Shown here: in pieces, positions 8,100 to 18,325 of the stretch | Layout: each line of letters starts with the position of its first letter | Position numbering within the stretch: position 1 is the stretch's first letter | Source of the DNA: Siphonodentalium dalli | Lineage: Eukaryota; Mollusca; Scaphopoda; Gadilida; Siphonodentaliidae | Direction of reading: 5' to 3' | Length of the DNA: 64,000 bases | Assembly (NCBI GenBank): GCA_032622095.1 | Contig: CP136062.1 | Coordinates: 8,459,710-8,523,709 of the forward strand | Notes under the pieces: model-generated | The model's database searches: none | Told to the model about the DNA's origin: nothing | The model's input: only the letters and a program-made list of their open reading frames with translations | Translations under genes and position numbers: made by a program

Positions 8100-11060
8100 G
8101 TGATGGTGAGTTACCACATCTAGAACTATGTGACAGTTATACGATGTCGAACCGGACGTTTGTAATACAAACGAGTGAGTGTTATGCATATGCATGTACA
8201 CTACACATGTTCTGGACTTTACCATCATTTATTTTTTGTCATGTGAATCAGACAACAGAGACTACAGACTGCAGAATCTTTTCACAACTGAACCTTTACA
8301 AATGAGTAGTTAGTTGATTATGTAGCAACCCGTTCAATGCATGAACTTAACACAGCATATAAACTTAGTACAACTCTATATTAAGTACACATATTTTGGA
8401 ATTGCCAACATTTATGTTGTCATGTAAATCAGACTATTTAAGGGCTTTGTGGACCCAATTTTTCCAAAAAAGGATTATGATAATGTATGTTAGTAATCAC
8501 AGAAACCATGCAAATTGATGCAACATTTTAAGTGCATACTTCCTGGTGGATTATGTTAGAAATACAAAATGTGACCTTTATTGAGATTTAAAAAAATTAA
8601 ATTTACATGCAATGGTCCAAGAAAAATAAAGTCCATATCTAAGAATCAAATATGGGAATATGTACTGAATACTGTGATGAATTATGTACTACAAAATAAA
8701 TATTATATTTCTTGAGCGTTATTTGAAAAAATTACTTTGAACCTGTCTGCTGGGTTCCCCAAATGAACATCCCCTCGAATGTATTTTACTCTTTGATAAC
8801 TAAACATTTACTGGCGAGTGGTTACTTGATTCCCGTGCAGTTGCATGCAGGAATGCTCAAATAAGAAATAAATCACACAGCCAGACAAAGCCTGCTTGTT
8901 CGACCCACCGCACAAACATCCCCACAAACAGTGGATGGGAATCCATGGACAACACTCACGGGAACATTCTCTTGTCAGATGATGACTTGTAAAGTTACAC
9001 CTAAAAGTCTCACACTTAGGTAAGAACTCATTTAATAGATAAACTTAGCTCAGCGCATACACTTATCACAACACATATAAATTACAAGCCTTTTGGACTT
9101 ACTATATTTATATTATCATATACATCAAACTATTTAATCATATGATAGATACACATTTACTAATGAGTAGTTACGTTAGTCCCATGATTTCACATGAAGG
9201 AATACTCAAATAAGAAATCACACATACAGGCCAAGCCTGCTTGCTGGATCTCCCACCTGAATATCCCCGCAAATGTATTTAACTCTTTGATAACTTATCT
9301 TTAATTAACTGGCGAGTGGTTACTTGATTACCATGCAGTTGCATGCAGGAATGCTCAAATAAGAAATCCCACAGACAAACACAGCCTGTCTGTGTGATCT
9401 CCCACCCACATGAACACCCACACAAGCAGTGGATGGGAATCCATGGACAACACTCAAGGGATAATTTTCTTGTCAGATGATGACTTACACCGTTACCACT
9501 TATGGTCTCATACTTATGTAAGAACTCATTAATAGATAAACTTAGCACAACCCATACACTTAGCACAACACATATAAAACCCACATATTTTGCACTTACA
9601 TATACATCAAAATATTTAATCCTATGATATATAAACATTTACTAATGAGTAATTACTTGATTCCCATGCATTCACGTGAAGGAATGCTCAAATAAGGAAT
9701 CACACAGACAGACAAAACCTGCCTTTGTGATCTCCAACACGCAGGGATGTGGCTAGAGGGGGTGTGGGGTGTGTCACACCCCCAACTTTGGTCAAAATTT
9801 TCAACAGTTGGAAATTTCATACCTGCCAAAACATTAGTTGTAATGGTCATCAGTTGGAAATTTTCCAACCTTAGGGGGGTGAAAGGTTGGAAATGTCCAA
9901 CACATGGAAAGCTTGTGTCCTGGTCCTCCCCCGTAGCTAGTCAAAACTTCTACTAAATTTAAGAAAACAATATTGTCATACATTTGGTCAACATTGTCAT
10001 TGGAATTGTCATCATTTGGAAATTTTCCAACCTAAGTGGGGGGGTGTCAGGTTTGAAATTTCCAACTCTAAGAAGACTTGAGGCTAGTCTAGATGCTAGG
10101 ATTTTGCGATTTTCTTGTTCAGATTTCAAAATTTTCGAACAACGGGCCGAACCATGGTCGGCCCGGTGTGTCACTGTTCCTCCCCCGTGACCAATAAAAA
10201 CTGCTAATTAGTTTAACAAAACAATAGTATAGTATATTCGGTCAAACTTGTGGACTGAAATGGTCATCAGTTGGAGAATTTTCCAACCTAAGAGGGAGTA
10301 TGAAATTTGAAATTTCCAACATTAGGGAAGCTTCAGTTGAGGCCAGTCTAGATGCTATCTGAACTAAGGGGGGGGGGTGCAATTGGAATTTCCCAAGGTG
10401 GACACCCCCCGAATGGAGACCATCTAGCCACATCCCTGCCAACAAGAACACCCCAACAAACAGTGGATGGGAATCCATGGACAACGCTAAAGGTAGCATT
10501 CTCTTGTCAGATGATGACTTATAAAGTTACCACATCTAGATTCATACTTATGCAAGAACGCATTCATACATAAACTTAATACGTATAGCTCAGCACATAC
10601 ACTTAGCACAACTCATATAAATTACAAGCATTTTGAACTTACTATATTTATATTATCATTTACATCAAACTATTTCATCCTATGATATATAAACATTTAC
10701 TAATGAGTAGTTACTTTATTCCCATGCATTCACATGAATGAATACACTAATAAGAAATACCACAAACAGGCCAAGCCTGCATGCTGTACCTCCCACATGC
10801 ATATACCCGCACATGTATTTAACTCTTTGATCATTAACTGACGAGTGGTTACTTGATTACCATGCAGTTGCATGCAGGAATGTTTAAATAAGAAATCACA
10901 CAGACAGACAAAGCCTGAATGTGAGATCTCCCACGTGAACATCCCTACAAACGGTGGATGGGAATCCATGGACAACACTAAAGGGAGCATTCCCTTGTCG
11001 GATGATGAAATATAATGTTACCACTTATAATCTCATACTTATGCAAGAACTCACTAATGC
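8100..11060 (+). repeat. Composite ~490-bp tandem repeat array
   Basis: The sequence 'tggatgggaatccatggaca' recurs at about 8,934, 9,430, 10,463 and 10,953. The segment 'caggaatgctcaaataagaa' (or close variants) recurs at about 8,847, 9,202, 9,347, 9,678, 10,738 and 10,876. The full period is about 490 bp and consists of a ~345-bp and a ~145-bp sub-block that share sequence. One copy lacks the shorter sub-block. The first units (8,100-8,760) are strongly diverged. No coding frame is conserved between units. A hAT-like MITE is inserted at 9,742-10,438. Confidence 0.75.
9742..10438. mobile_element. 697-bp hAT-like MITE
   Basis: A perfect 16-bp terminal inverted repeat, cagggatgtggctaga at 9,742-9,757 and its complement at 10,423-10,438, bounds the element. 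It is flanked by the 8-bp pair ccaacacg (9,734-9,741) and ccaacaag (10,439-10,446), matching at 7 of 8 positions. CAGGG termini and 8-bp duplications are typical of the hAT superfamily. Inside are three imperfect tandem copies of a ~230-bp unit carrying 'ttggaaattttccaacct' (about 9,855, 10,014 and 10,271). No transposase is encoded. Confidence 0.85.
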
Positions 11061-11095
11061 TCAGCACATTGGGTACATCAAAATTAAGATCAGAT

Positions 11096-11858
11096 GTTCA
11101 ATGATCACCCAATTTGGAGATTTTGTGGATTTTGCCGGATTTGGGCTTAACGTAAACTTTGCCATCTAGAGTCCAAGCATCTTCAACCTTTTCATCATCT
11201 TTGGCTTTCATAACTAACTCATGATTATGTAAGGTCAGGTCTTCTCTTATCAAATAGTTATACCCTTCAGCTTCTTCCTTTCTCTAATAGCTGCCAACTT
11301 GGTTTTCCTAGAAATGAATTTTACTATTATTGGCCTTGGTTTACTGGTGCTATATGATTCAAGACGATGTGCAATACTGATGTCTTTTTGTCCAACTGTT
11401 AGTCCAAGAATTCCATTTAGGACTTTCAAAACTGCTACTTCACACTCATAAATACTCTCAGCGTTACCAGGGTCAGGGATACCGGTAATTCTTATGCTCT
11501 CCGTCCGTGTGTGTTGTTCAAGCAGGCTGTTCTTATTTTCATTAGCATCTACTCTATCTGATCGTTTTTTTATTGACACTGCCTGTTCTGTAAGTTGTTT
11601 TGTTACTTGTGTTAGTTCTTCTTTAAGTTTAGTATTCTCTGCTACTAGTGTTTTGGTTTTTTCATTCACAGTTGTTTGTACCTCAGTTTTTACAATTTCA
11701 ATTAATTCTTCTTTGATTTTGGTCAGGTCCTCCTTTTTGATTATTGTGTCCTCTAAGCTTTTCAACTTTGTATCAAGGGCCTCAATTGCGATGAAGATAT
11801 AAATTGTATTGTGCATTTCTAGTTGTTGTGTGCTCAAATCGTGAAGCATTTCTTCCAT
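11096..11858 (-). pseudogene. LINE ORF1-type protein relic
   Basis: The minus-strand frame 11,858-11,250 starts with a long heptad-rich segment (residues about 25-115, K/E/L rich), a likely coiled coil for trimerisation. It is followed by an RRM/C-terminal-type region with 'RTESIRITGIPDPGN', 'ISIAHRLES', 'PRPIIVKFISRKTKL' and 'RERKKLKG'. These blocks are characteristic of ORF1 nucleic-acid-binding proteins of LINEs. The frame stops at 11,250. A one-base shift just before that stop recovers the expected continuation ('IREDLTLHNHELV', then 'AWTLDGKVYVK') to about 11,096, so the gene is frameshifted near 11,260. No matching ORF2 lies directly downstream on the minus strand; the sequence runs into the 490-bp array. 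Confidence 0.82.
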
Positions 11859-12280
11859 ACTCTTGCCTTTTTTTTTGAAGTTTTAAATTATTCACAGATC
11901 CTTTTCCTGTACTTGTCTGTTGATTTGGTTTATTCTTTGGTTACTTTTCCGACTTCTGAGACTGATCCCTGCTTTCAACTTTGCTGGATGCGCTCATGTT
12001 TGGTCGTTTTGGCATAACAGGAACCCGTTCTCAGTGTTTTGTAAAAAAGGATTATTTACATCGAAATTGGGAGATTTCGATTTCGATTTCAAACCAGTGT
12101 CAAATTACGTCAGCAAATGACTGCGAGTGTCGGGCGGAATTATCCCCAGTCGGTGAATTATGTTCAGGTAACACAAAGTTGTGGTTGTTTGGAAAATGAT
12201 CGATCTTCAAGATTATGAAAATCTACAATTATAGACTGCTATTTCCAACCAGTCCCTTCGGGTCGCCATCTTTTTAACCC
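11859..12280. other. Intergenic, no gene recognised
   Basis: Spacer between the LINE ORF1 relic and the methyltransferase 3' end. Overlapping plus-strand frames at 11,823-12,199 are short and without family resemblance. A possible 3' UTR of the methyltransferase gene would lie at 12,321 and below. Confidence 0.4.
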
Positions 12281-12282
12281 AA

Positions 12283-12301
12283 TATATATATATATATATA
12301 T
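12283..12301. repeat. (TA)n microsatellite
   Basis: About ten TA dinucleotides immediately downstream (minus-strand sense) of the methyltransferase stop codon, so it probably lies in the 3' UTR. Confidence 0.85.
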
Positions 12302-12321
12302 TACATCTGATAATTTTAATA

Positions 12322-12882
12322 TCAAGCCCGAAGATACACATTCGTGTTTCTTATCAACCAAGTAAGTGTCGCTGACTTTTGTAAAATCTTGCTCATATTT
12401 GGTTGTAACATGAATCCATTGGATTTCATGAGATCCACTACATACTCAGGCGGTCGATTATTAACGTGGGCGTATCCCCCCTGCCCTAGCACTGCCCAAC
12501 TCATCACAATCCCCTTCTTAGCATGCCTAACAACATTATCGACGAAAGCGCTTTCGTATTGCCTCGGAATGTGTTCAGCTACTTCGAGTGATATTATCCA
12601 GTCGTATATCGGAATCCCGTATTGTGGAATGGTCAGATCCATGAATTGCACACTCCCGTTTGTGAAGTCCTCGCAGTAAGGATTTCCGTCATAGGCGTCA
12701 TATACCGGTACCCTGTGCGATTTAAGAATTTCTCTCTTGTAGACCCCCATTCCATCTCCGAAACTCCCTACGCTCGCTCCTTCGAAGAGGTCAATTAGTG
12801 TCTTGACGAGTTTCATATCGGTGATATGTCCTCCCATGCCATTAAAGCAAAATGCTCCCGTGTCTGACGTCAACGTCCCACT
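12322..12882 (-). CDS. Class I SAM methyltransferase, exon 2 (catalytic domain)
   Basis: Terminal coding exon of 186 codons plus TGA. The likely acceptor on the minus strand is 'ttattcattacag' ending at 12,883, with the exon opening S-G-T-L. Numbered in the spliced 270-aa protein, the SAM-binding loop 'SVGSFGDGMG' is at about 121-130. An acidic residue after the second strand follows in 'VPVYDAYDG' (about 142-150), and 'DWIISLEVAEHIP' at 178-190 is the motif IV region. 'SWAVLGQGGYAHVNN' at 212-226 is a block shared by an animal family of uncharacterised methyltransferases that usually reads SWAxPGQGG, so this copy has L for P. The substrate is unknown. Upstream (sense) the exon abuts a 51-bp minisatellite inside the intron. 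The frame continues past the acceptor to 12,951 only because the repeat happens to be open. Confidence 0.85.
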   Translation of the reverse strand, partial: SGTLTSDTGAFCFNGMGGHITDMKLVKTLIDLFEGASVGSFGDGMGVYKREILKSHRVPVYDAYDGNPYCEDFTNGSVQFMDLTIPQYGIPIYDWIISLEVAEHIPRQYESAFVDNVVRHAKKGIVMSWAVLGQGGYAHVNNRPPEYVVDLMKSNGFMLQPNMSKILQKSATLTWLIRNTNVYLRA

Positions 12883-12887
12883 CTGTA

Positions 12888-13556
12888 ATGAATAACAGTT
12901 TTGATTAGAACAGATGCATTCCATATTTAAACATATGTCTTCACAAACCATTTATGTAATCGAATAACAGTTTTGATTTAAACATATGACGTCACAAACC
13001 ATTTATGTAATGGAACAACAGTTTTGATTTAAACATATGACGTCACAAGCCCTTTCTGTAATGGAACAACAGTTTTGATTTAAACAGATGACGTCACAAA
13101 CCATTTACGTAATGGAATAACAGGTTTGATTGAAACATATGACGCCACAACCCCTTTCTGTAATGGAATAACAGTTTTGATTTAAGCATATGACTTCACA
13201 AACCCTTTCTGTAATGGAATAACAGTTTTGATTTAAACATATGACGTCACAAATCATTTCTGAAATGGAATAACAGTTTTGATTTACACATATGACGTGC
13301 AAACCCTTTATGTAATGGAATAACAGTTTTGATTTAAACATATGACGTCACAAACCCTTTCTGTAATGGAATACCAGTTTTGATTTAAACGTATGACGTC
13401 ACAAACAATATCGGTAATGGAATAACAGTTTTGATTTAAAACGATGACGTCACAAACCCTTTATGTGATGGAAAAACAGTTTTGATTTATTCAGACGACG
13501 TCACAAACCCTTTCTGTCATGGAATAACAGTTTTGATTTAAACAGATGTATTCAAT
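12888..13556 (-). repeat. 51-bp minisatellite (about 13 copies)
   Basis: Tandem unit of 51 bp, for example catatgacgtcacaaaccct then ttctgtaatggaataacagt then tttgatttaaa, from the exon-2 acceptor to about 13,556. Seven units keep an intact TGACGTCA; others have single changes. Because 51 is a multiple of three and the minus frame lacks stops, a 17-residue repeat frame appears (13,105-13,341). I treat it as a by-product. Each unit read on the minus strand contains a 'tgttattccattacag' segment that closely resembles the true splice acceptor next to it. Confidence 0.93.
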
Positions 13557-13890
13557 ATAATCAGTTCAGGGCATCATAAATTCAGATATTATAGTTATAT
13601 TAAACTATAATATGTAGATATGATTGTCCCCACACCCGGTTGTAACTAGCAATCTGATTGGCTACAACGCCACAATTAAATCACCATGCCCCCGTCACCG
13701 TAACGTGCGCATAACCACGAGCACGTGAAACATCGGGGGTATATGAATGATCCTTGAACTGACAGTTGACGTCACCTGACGTCAGCTGCTAAATTATTAT
13801 TATTGGTGTGAATTAATCGGAAAATCTATGAAAATCAATTAAATTGAGCAGACATGGCTATTGTTGCGGGACAAAATCGTTATCGCCGGC
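13557..13890. other. Intronic spacer with paired CRE palindromes
   Basis: Otherwise unique-looking sequence. Two complete TGACGTCA palindromes lie at 13,767-13,774 and 13,777-13,784, ten bases apart (one helical turn), in 'ttgacgtcacctgacgtcag'. TGACGTCA is the consensus site for CREB/ATF-type bZIP factors. No other gene or repeat is seen. Confidence 0.5.
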
Positions 13891-14011
13891 AACATCATGG
13901 GGTACATGGAGATTTAATACCTGGGTGTCTCTTTTTTAACACATCGGCTCCGCCCCGGGGTTCAAAATCGACATCCAGGTATTAAATTTCCATGTACCCC
14001 CGATGTAACCG
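13891..14011. repeat. Inverted repeat / hairpin
   Basis: The left arm, 'ggggtacatggagatttaat' with flanks to 13,928, and the right arm, 'attaaatttccatgtacccc' with flanks from 13,971, are complementary over about 30 bp with two mismatches. They enclose a ~42-bp loop that includes 'ggctccgccccgggg'. It may be a very small foldback transposon or the remains of one. Confidence 0.75.
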
Positions 14012-14142
14012 AAAATAACGAATAATATCGTCGCTTTGTGAATTCGATACAAGAGGTATAACCCAACATCATATTTTCAACAAAAACAAAATTATTAAAA
14101 ACAGTGTCATACTAACTCCGAGCGAATCAAGGATACATTAAA

Positions 14143-14363
14143 TACCCTGTGCCAATGCATTCTCTTATATATGCGAGTCGACCATAGGTCGTCTCGCATA
14201 TATAAGAGAATGCATTGGCCTAACAATTTTTTACAATTTTAATAATCTTTTCTTATATTCTTTAACAATTTTATAATTGCACCCATACAGAGCTCCCGAC
14301 AAACATGAGCAGACGACACTCTTCTATATGCTTCTATATATGTTTGGGGCTCCCTGCAGGGTT
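14143..14363. mobile_element. MITE relic (same family as 7,620-8,056), inverted
   Basis: Starts in 'ccctgtgccaatgcattctc', contains the ~68-bp hairpin at 14,151-14,219, and continues through the internal segment with 'gagcagacgacactcttcta' to 'ggggctccctgcaggg'. It corresponds in reverse complement to about 7,795-8,010 of the complete element. Both outer ends with the tgtgacccgcc terminus are missing, so it is a truncated copy. Confidence 0.85.
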
Positions 14364-15675
14364 ATTGACATCACAGCATCACTTGCATGGATGGAGACAT
14401 GTTATTTTGTCCCAAAAACATACGATAATGAAGTCAACTAACATTCAATTGGTTTAAATTATGTTATAAATGAGCGGCTAAGGCGGGATAACTCTCTGGG
14501 TTATGGATATACATTGTCGACGAGAGTGGGTTAGGAGCGGAGGCTCGTTCTCGACGAAAACTGCGACTTCAGACTAAAATTATATGACAAATTGTAGGTC
14601 TGTTGTATGACAAATTGCAGTATCAGAAACCAGTGACATTTTCTGGGAAAATGTAAGCAAAGTGGCAGAAATTTTTCTTTGAAAGTAACCTTTGGCATTC
14701 GTACGCAAACAACGCAAAACCCAATTTTACCCTAACACATAACTTTGTGACATGTGGCTACGTGTCCCTGCTACAATTCCATTTGAAAATATTTAACGTT
14801 TCCCACATGGACTACCCACAGAAACGAATTTACCAAGTCCACGAAACACGTGGCTTCGGAATCCATTATGTCGATGTATTTGCCACCTGCACGCGGTTAC
14901 AGACTGAGGTCAATCCCGTATCACTACATGTATGGAAGCCCATAGTTGTCACTTAACTTTTGTCTTTCCGTGCACGGCAACGGTGTCGTGATATCTATCA
15001 ATTTCAAATATTGTGTTCGTCGTGTGGTTCCGTATATATACATGGCATTATTATTGCAGACTTGTTAAAGATTAATTCAGGATTACAAACCTCCAGTTAC
15101 AACAATACATCAGTCTATTAACCACTTTCGCGTTGTGTCACTGCAGTCAATTTTGAAGTGTGGTTCCCCAAATGATATTTCGTATACATTTAGCGTTCAT
15201 CCAGACCATTTGACCTACATGTGCGATATCCAATTACGGCATAACGGTTTTTAATTTATTTTCATTTATTATTATTTGGGGAGGGGTAGTCATGCTGTGA
15301 GGTCCGTACATTGGCTTTGCTTCGGATAGGCATCGTGTGGTCGCTTTTATTTTTCTCGACATATATGGAATGCACGAGCCCCGTGTCCATAACCTATAAT
15401 TGATCGAATTATAAAGAGCATGGTACCTGCTCTGATATATAAGTCACGGGCAGCGAATAAAATGACATTGAAGGGGAAGTTATGTCACTATATATACACC
15501 AGTGATTAAATTATTAAACTAAATGTATATATGCAGTCTTGGTGCGCATGTGTGCAGTTCTGATAGGGTAGATCCGTACCACGCATGTGGGAGCCTACAT
15601 GTGTCGCAATTCACGAGTAAACGCGATATAACAGTACAGCTCAACTCCAGTTCCTCTCTACCATGCAGGGACGTT
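14364..15675. other. Intronic sequence, no feature recognised
   Basis: Unique-looking AT-rich sequence with two small open frames at most. The plus-strand frame 14,747-14,956 (69 codons) has no recognisable domain and runs antisense within the predicted intron. I do not call a gene here. Confidence 0.45.
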
Positions 15676-17027
15676 ACTTATACTTAGACACTTATAATAC
15701 GTATGTTACATGTACTTAGACACTTATAGTACGCATGTAACATGTACTTAGACACTTATAATACGCATGTTACATGTACTTAGACACTTATAATACGTAT
15801 GTTACATGTGCTTAGACACTTATAGTACGTATGGGACATGTACTTAGACACTTATAATACGTATGTTACCTGTACTTAGACACTTATAATACGTATGTTA
15901 CATGTACTTAGACACTTATAGTACGTATGTTACATGTACTTATACACTTATAATACGCATGTTACATGTACTTAGACACTTATAATGCGTATGTTACATG
16001 ATTGTACTTAGACACTTATAATACGTATGTTACATGTACTTAGACACTTACAATACGTATGTTACATGTACTTAGACACTTATAGTACGTATGGTACATG
16101 TACTTATACACTTATAATACGTATGTTACATGTACTTATACACTTACAATACGTATGTTACATGTACTTAGACACTTATAATACGTATGTTACATGTACT
16201 TAGACACTTATAGTACGTATGTTACATGTACTTATACACTTATAATACGTATGTTAGATGTACTTAAACACTTATAATACGTATGTTACATGTACTTAGT
16301 TACTTATAATACGTATGATACATGTACTTATACACGTATAATACGTATGTTACATGTACTTATACACTTATAATACGTATGTTACATGTACTTAAACACT
16401 TATAATACGTATGTTACATGTACTTAAACATTTATAATACGTATGTTACATGTACGTAGTTACTTATAATACGTATGCTACATGTACTTAGACACGTATA
16501 ATACGCATGTTACATGTACTTAGACACTTATAATACGTATGTTACATGTACTTAGACACTTACAATACGTATGTTACATGTACTTAGACACTTATAATAC
16601 GTATGTTACATGTACTTAGACACGTACAATACGTATGTTACATGTACATAGACACTTATAATACGTATGTTACATGTACTTAGACACTTATAATACGTAT
16701 GTTACATGTACTTATACACTTATAATACGCATGTTACATGTATTTAGACACTTATAATACGTATGTTACATGCACTTAGACACTTATAATACGTATGTTA
16801 CATGTACATAGACACTTATAATACGTATGTTACATGTACTTAGACACTTATAATACGTATGTTACATGTACTTATACACTTATAATACGCATGTTACATG
16901 TACTTAGACACTTATAATACGTATGTTACATGTACTTAGACACTTATAATACGTATGTTACATGCACTTAGACACTTATAATACGTATGTTACATGTACT
17001 TAAACACTTATAATACGTATGTTACAT
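15676..17027 (+). repeat. 32-bp minisatellite (about 42 copies)
   Basis: Unit of 32 bp reading tacttagacacttataatac then gtatgttacatg, repeated without interruption apart from rare short insertions (near 16,000). Typical variants are tagacac/tatacac/aaacac, ataatac/atagtac/acaatac and gtatg/gcatg. Each unit holds two 8-bp palindromes, ATACGTAT and TACATGTA, whose centres are 10 bp apart. The array lies in the methyltransferase intron. Confidence 0.95.
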
Positions 17028-17084
17028 TTATCTGGAATGGTACGGGAGGACAACAGAGTACAATAAAATAGAGGTTTGCGAACT

Positions 17085-17430
17085 ATGGGCGGTAACTCTT
17101 CAGGGAAAGCGCGGACACAAGTTGTTATGCCCGTGGGCAGTAGTGCATATCGAGATGTGCATACGGTCTAATTTTCGATGCTCTGCTTCTTATAATTTCC
17201 GAGATAATAAAATGACATTTTTTCAAATAAAGGGAGATAACTCCTCGGTGAAAGCGCAGACAAAATCGTTATGGGCCATAGGCATAGAACTCATGTACCC
17301 CAACCTATTTACCAAGCTTTAGTGTCCTACTTCTTGTACTTTTCGAGTAATAGTGATTACAAAAGTGTCAAGTATAATAATAATAATAACAATGAAAAAT
17401 AATCGCAAAAGGGCCATAACTCCGCCAAGA
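17085..17430 (+). repeat. Degenerate 'gggNNataactcc' repeat
   Basis: Three diverged copies share a core of the type 'gggagataactcctcggtg' followed by 'aaagcgcagacaaaatcgtt'. They start near 17,087, 17,231 and 17,409. Similar 'gggcaataactcc' segments are, to my knowledge, very common dispersed repeats in mollusc genomes. This is one of the hints for the likely phylum. The plus-strand open frame 17,122-17,322 lies inside it and is not a gene. Confidence 0.6.
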
Positions 17431-17926
17431 AACATTGGGCGGAAATCCTGATGCCATTATATTTAGTAAACCTTCGATGCCTACATTCGCTAGAGATTTC
17501 GCGTTCCTACTGCAATCAGTTTCTGAGTATTTCGAAATAAACGGAAAACGACCTCAGTAGAAAAACAATATACTTCCTTGGTTACACCATGGAAGTATAA
17601 TTATATGTAATTATCACATTTGTTAAGTTTATCGCTTAGTATTGTGCAATCTAGTTTAATTACTGCTGTATATATATAAACATGCATGTGTATATGAAAT
17701 GAACAATGGTGAATGTGATATCCAAAGTTGTGTACATAGTGTATATATATTTTGCTTGTTTCACTGTTATGTGACTTGTGCAATAAATCAATCAAGTTAA
17801 ATTGTGAAGAAATTATCACATGTTTCCAATTTCTGTAAAGTTGGTGCCATTTTTGTTTTTACTTAAAAATTTATCCAACTTGTTATCAGAGTCCATATTG
17901 GAGTGGTTTGGTTAAACCTTAATTAC
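17431..17926. other. Intronic spacer, no gene recognised
   Basis: AT-rich sequence with a short 'tatatatataaacatgcatg' stretch near 17,670 and an isolated AATAAA at about 17,781 on the plus strand. The latter has no transcript that I can support. It ends at the donor site of exon 1. Confidence 0.4.
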
Positions 17927-18178
17927 CTTTTTTGTTAATTTTTCCAATTGGCATCGAAGTTTGGCAGCGTTGTGTTGGATTCTGTTCGCCAATCTAGACA
18001 GTTTATCTCTTGTTGCATCGTTTGTCTCACCTCCAGACAAGGGCAGCATCCTAAACAGGTTATCTCCCGGCAAGGGCAGTATATGTACAATGTCTTTTCT
18101 AATCGATGAAAGGTGAACTACCAGCGCGACAGCCAAGATTGCCAAGACGATCGTCCAAAGAAGACGTTTCTGCGACAT
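17927..18178 (-). CDS. SAM methyltransferase, exon 1 (signal-anchor exon)
   Basis: Initial exon of 84 codons, ATG at 18,178 in a favourable context (acaccATGt), ending ...KLTKK at the donor AAG|GTAATT. Residues 1-5 (MSQKR) are basic, and 6-22 form one hydrophobic segment, 'LLWTIVLAILAVALVV'. A polar stem with a possible short helix follows (about 60-84, rich in K, Q, L, R). That architecture is a type II signal anchor or an uncleaved signal peptide and places the enzyme in the secretory pathway, domain facing the lumen. Without splicing the frame would stop four codons after the donor. The pairing with exon 2 is inferred from strand, order and matching phase. A 5' UTR acceptor may exist at 'atatttccag' just before the ATG. 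Confidence 0.7.
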
Positions 18179-18300
18179 GGTGTCTGGAAATATTTTTGTA
18201 GGTTAACCATTTGATTACACGCTTGTTCCGAGAAATACAGTATTATTGCTGTTCCATATTTACATATACGTATGTAACGTACATTCCATACGCATCTCGT

Positions 18301-18325
18301 TGACGTAACATGACGTACATGACGT
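18301..18325 (-). promoter_or_regulatory. Three phased TGACGT half-sites upstream of the gene
   Basis: TGACGT occurs at 18,301-18,306, 18,311-18,316 and 18,320-18,325, about 125-150 bp upstream of the methyltransferase ATG, with spacing of 10 and 9 bp. TGACGT is the half-site of CREB/ATF bZIP factors. Together with the intronic TGACGTCA sites this suggests regulation by such factors. No TATA box in minus orientation was found. Confidence 0.45.

Larger units (their letters stand above)
12883..17926 (-). other. Intron 1 of the methyltransferase gene (predicted)
   Basis: Donor AAG|GTAATT at 17,927/17,926 and acceptor ...TTACAG|AGT at 12,883/12,882 are both between codons (phase 0). The two exons therefore join without loss of frame. 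The 5,044-bp intron is filled with two minisatellites, a hairpin, a MITE relic and a degenerate repeat. I found no extra exon with family motifs in it, but a small exon cannot be excluded. Confidence 0.65.

Noticed and set aside
9279..10990. Several 70-119-codon frames in the 490-bp array and the hAT-like MITE
   Set aside because: They are not preserved between repeat units and lack any transposase or other domain.
12344..12679. 111-codon plus-strand open frame
   Set aside because: It is antisense to the methyltransferase catalytic exon, which has clear family motifs.
13105..13341. 17-residue repeat protein encoded on the minus strand of the 51-bp minisatellite
   Set aside because: The unit length happens to be a multiple of three. 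Several units have indels that break the frame, and the array sits in an intron next to a splice acceptor.
14747..14956. 69-codon plus-strand open frame in the intron
   Set aside because: Short, no family resemblance, antisense to the predicted gene; length is compatible with chance.
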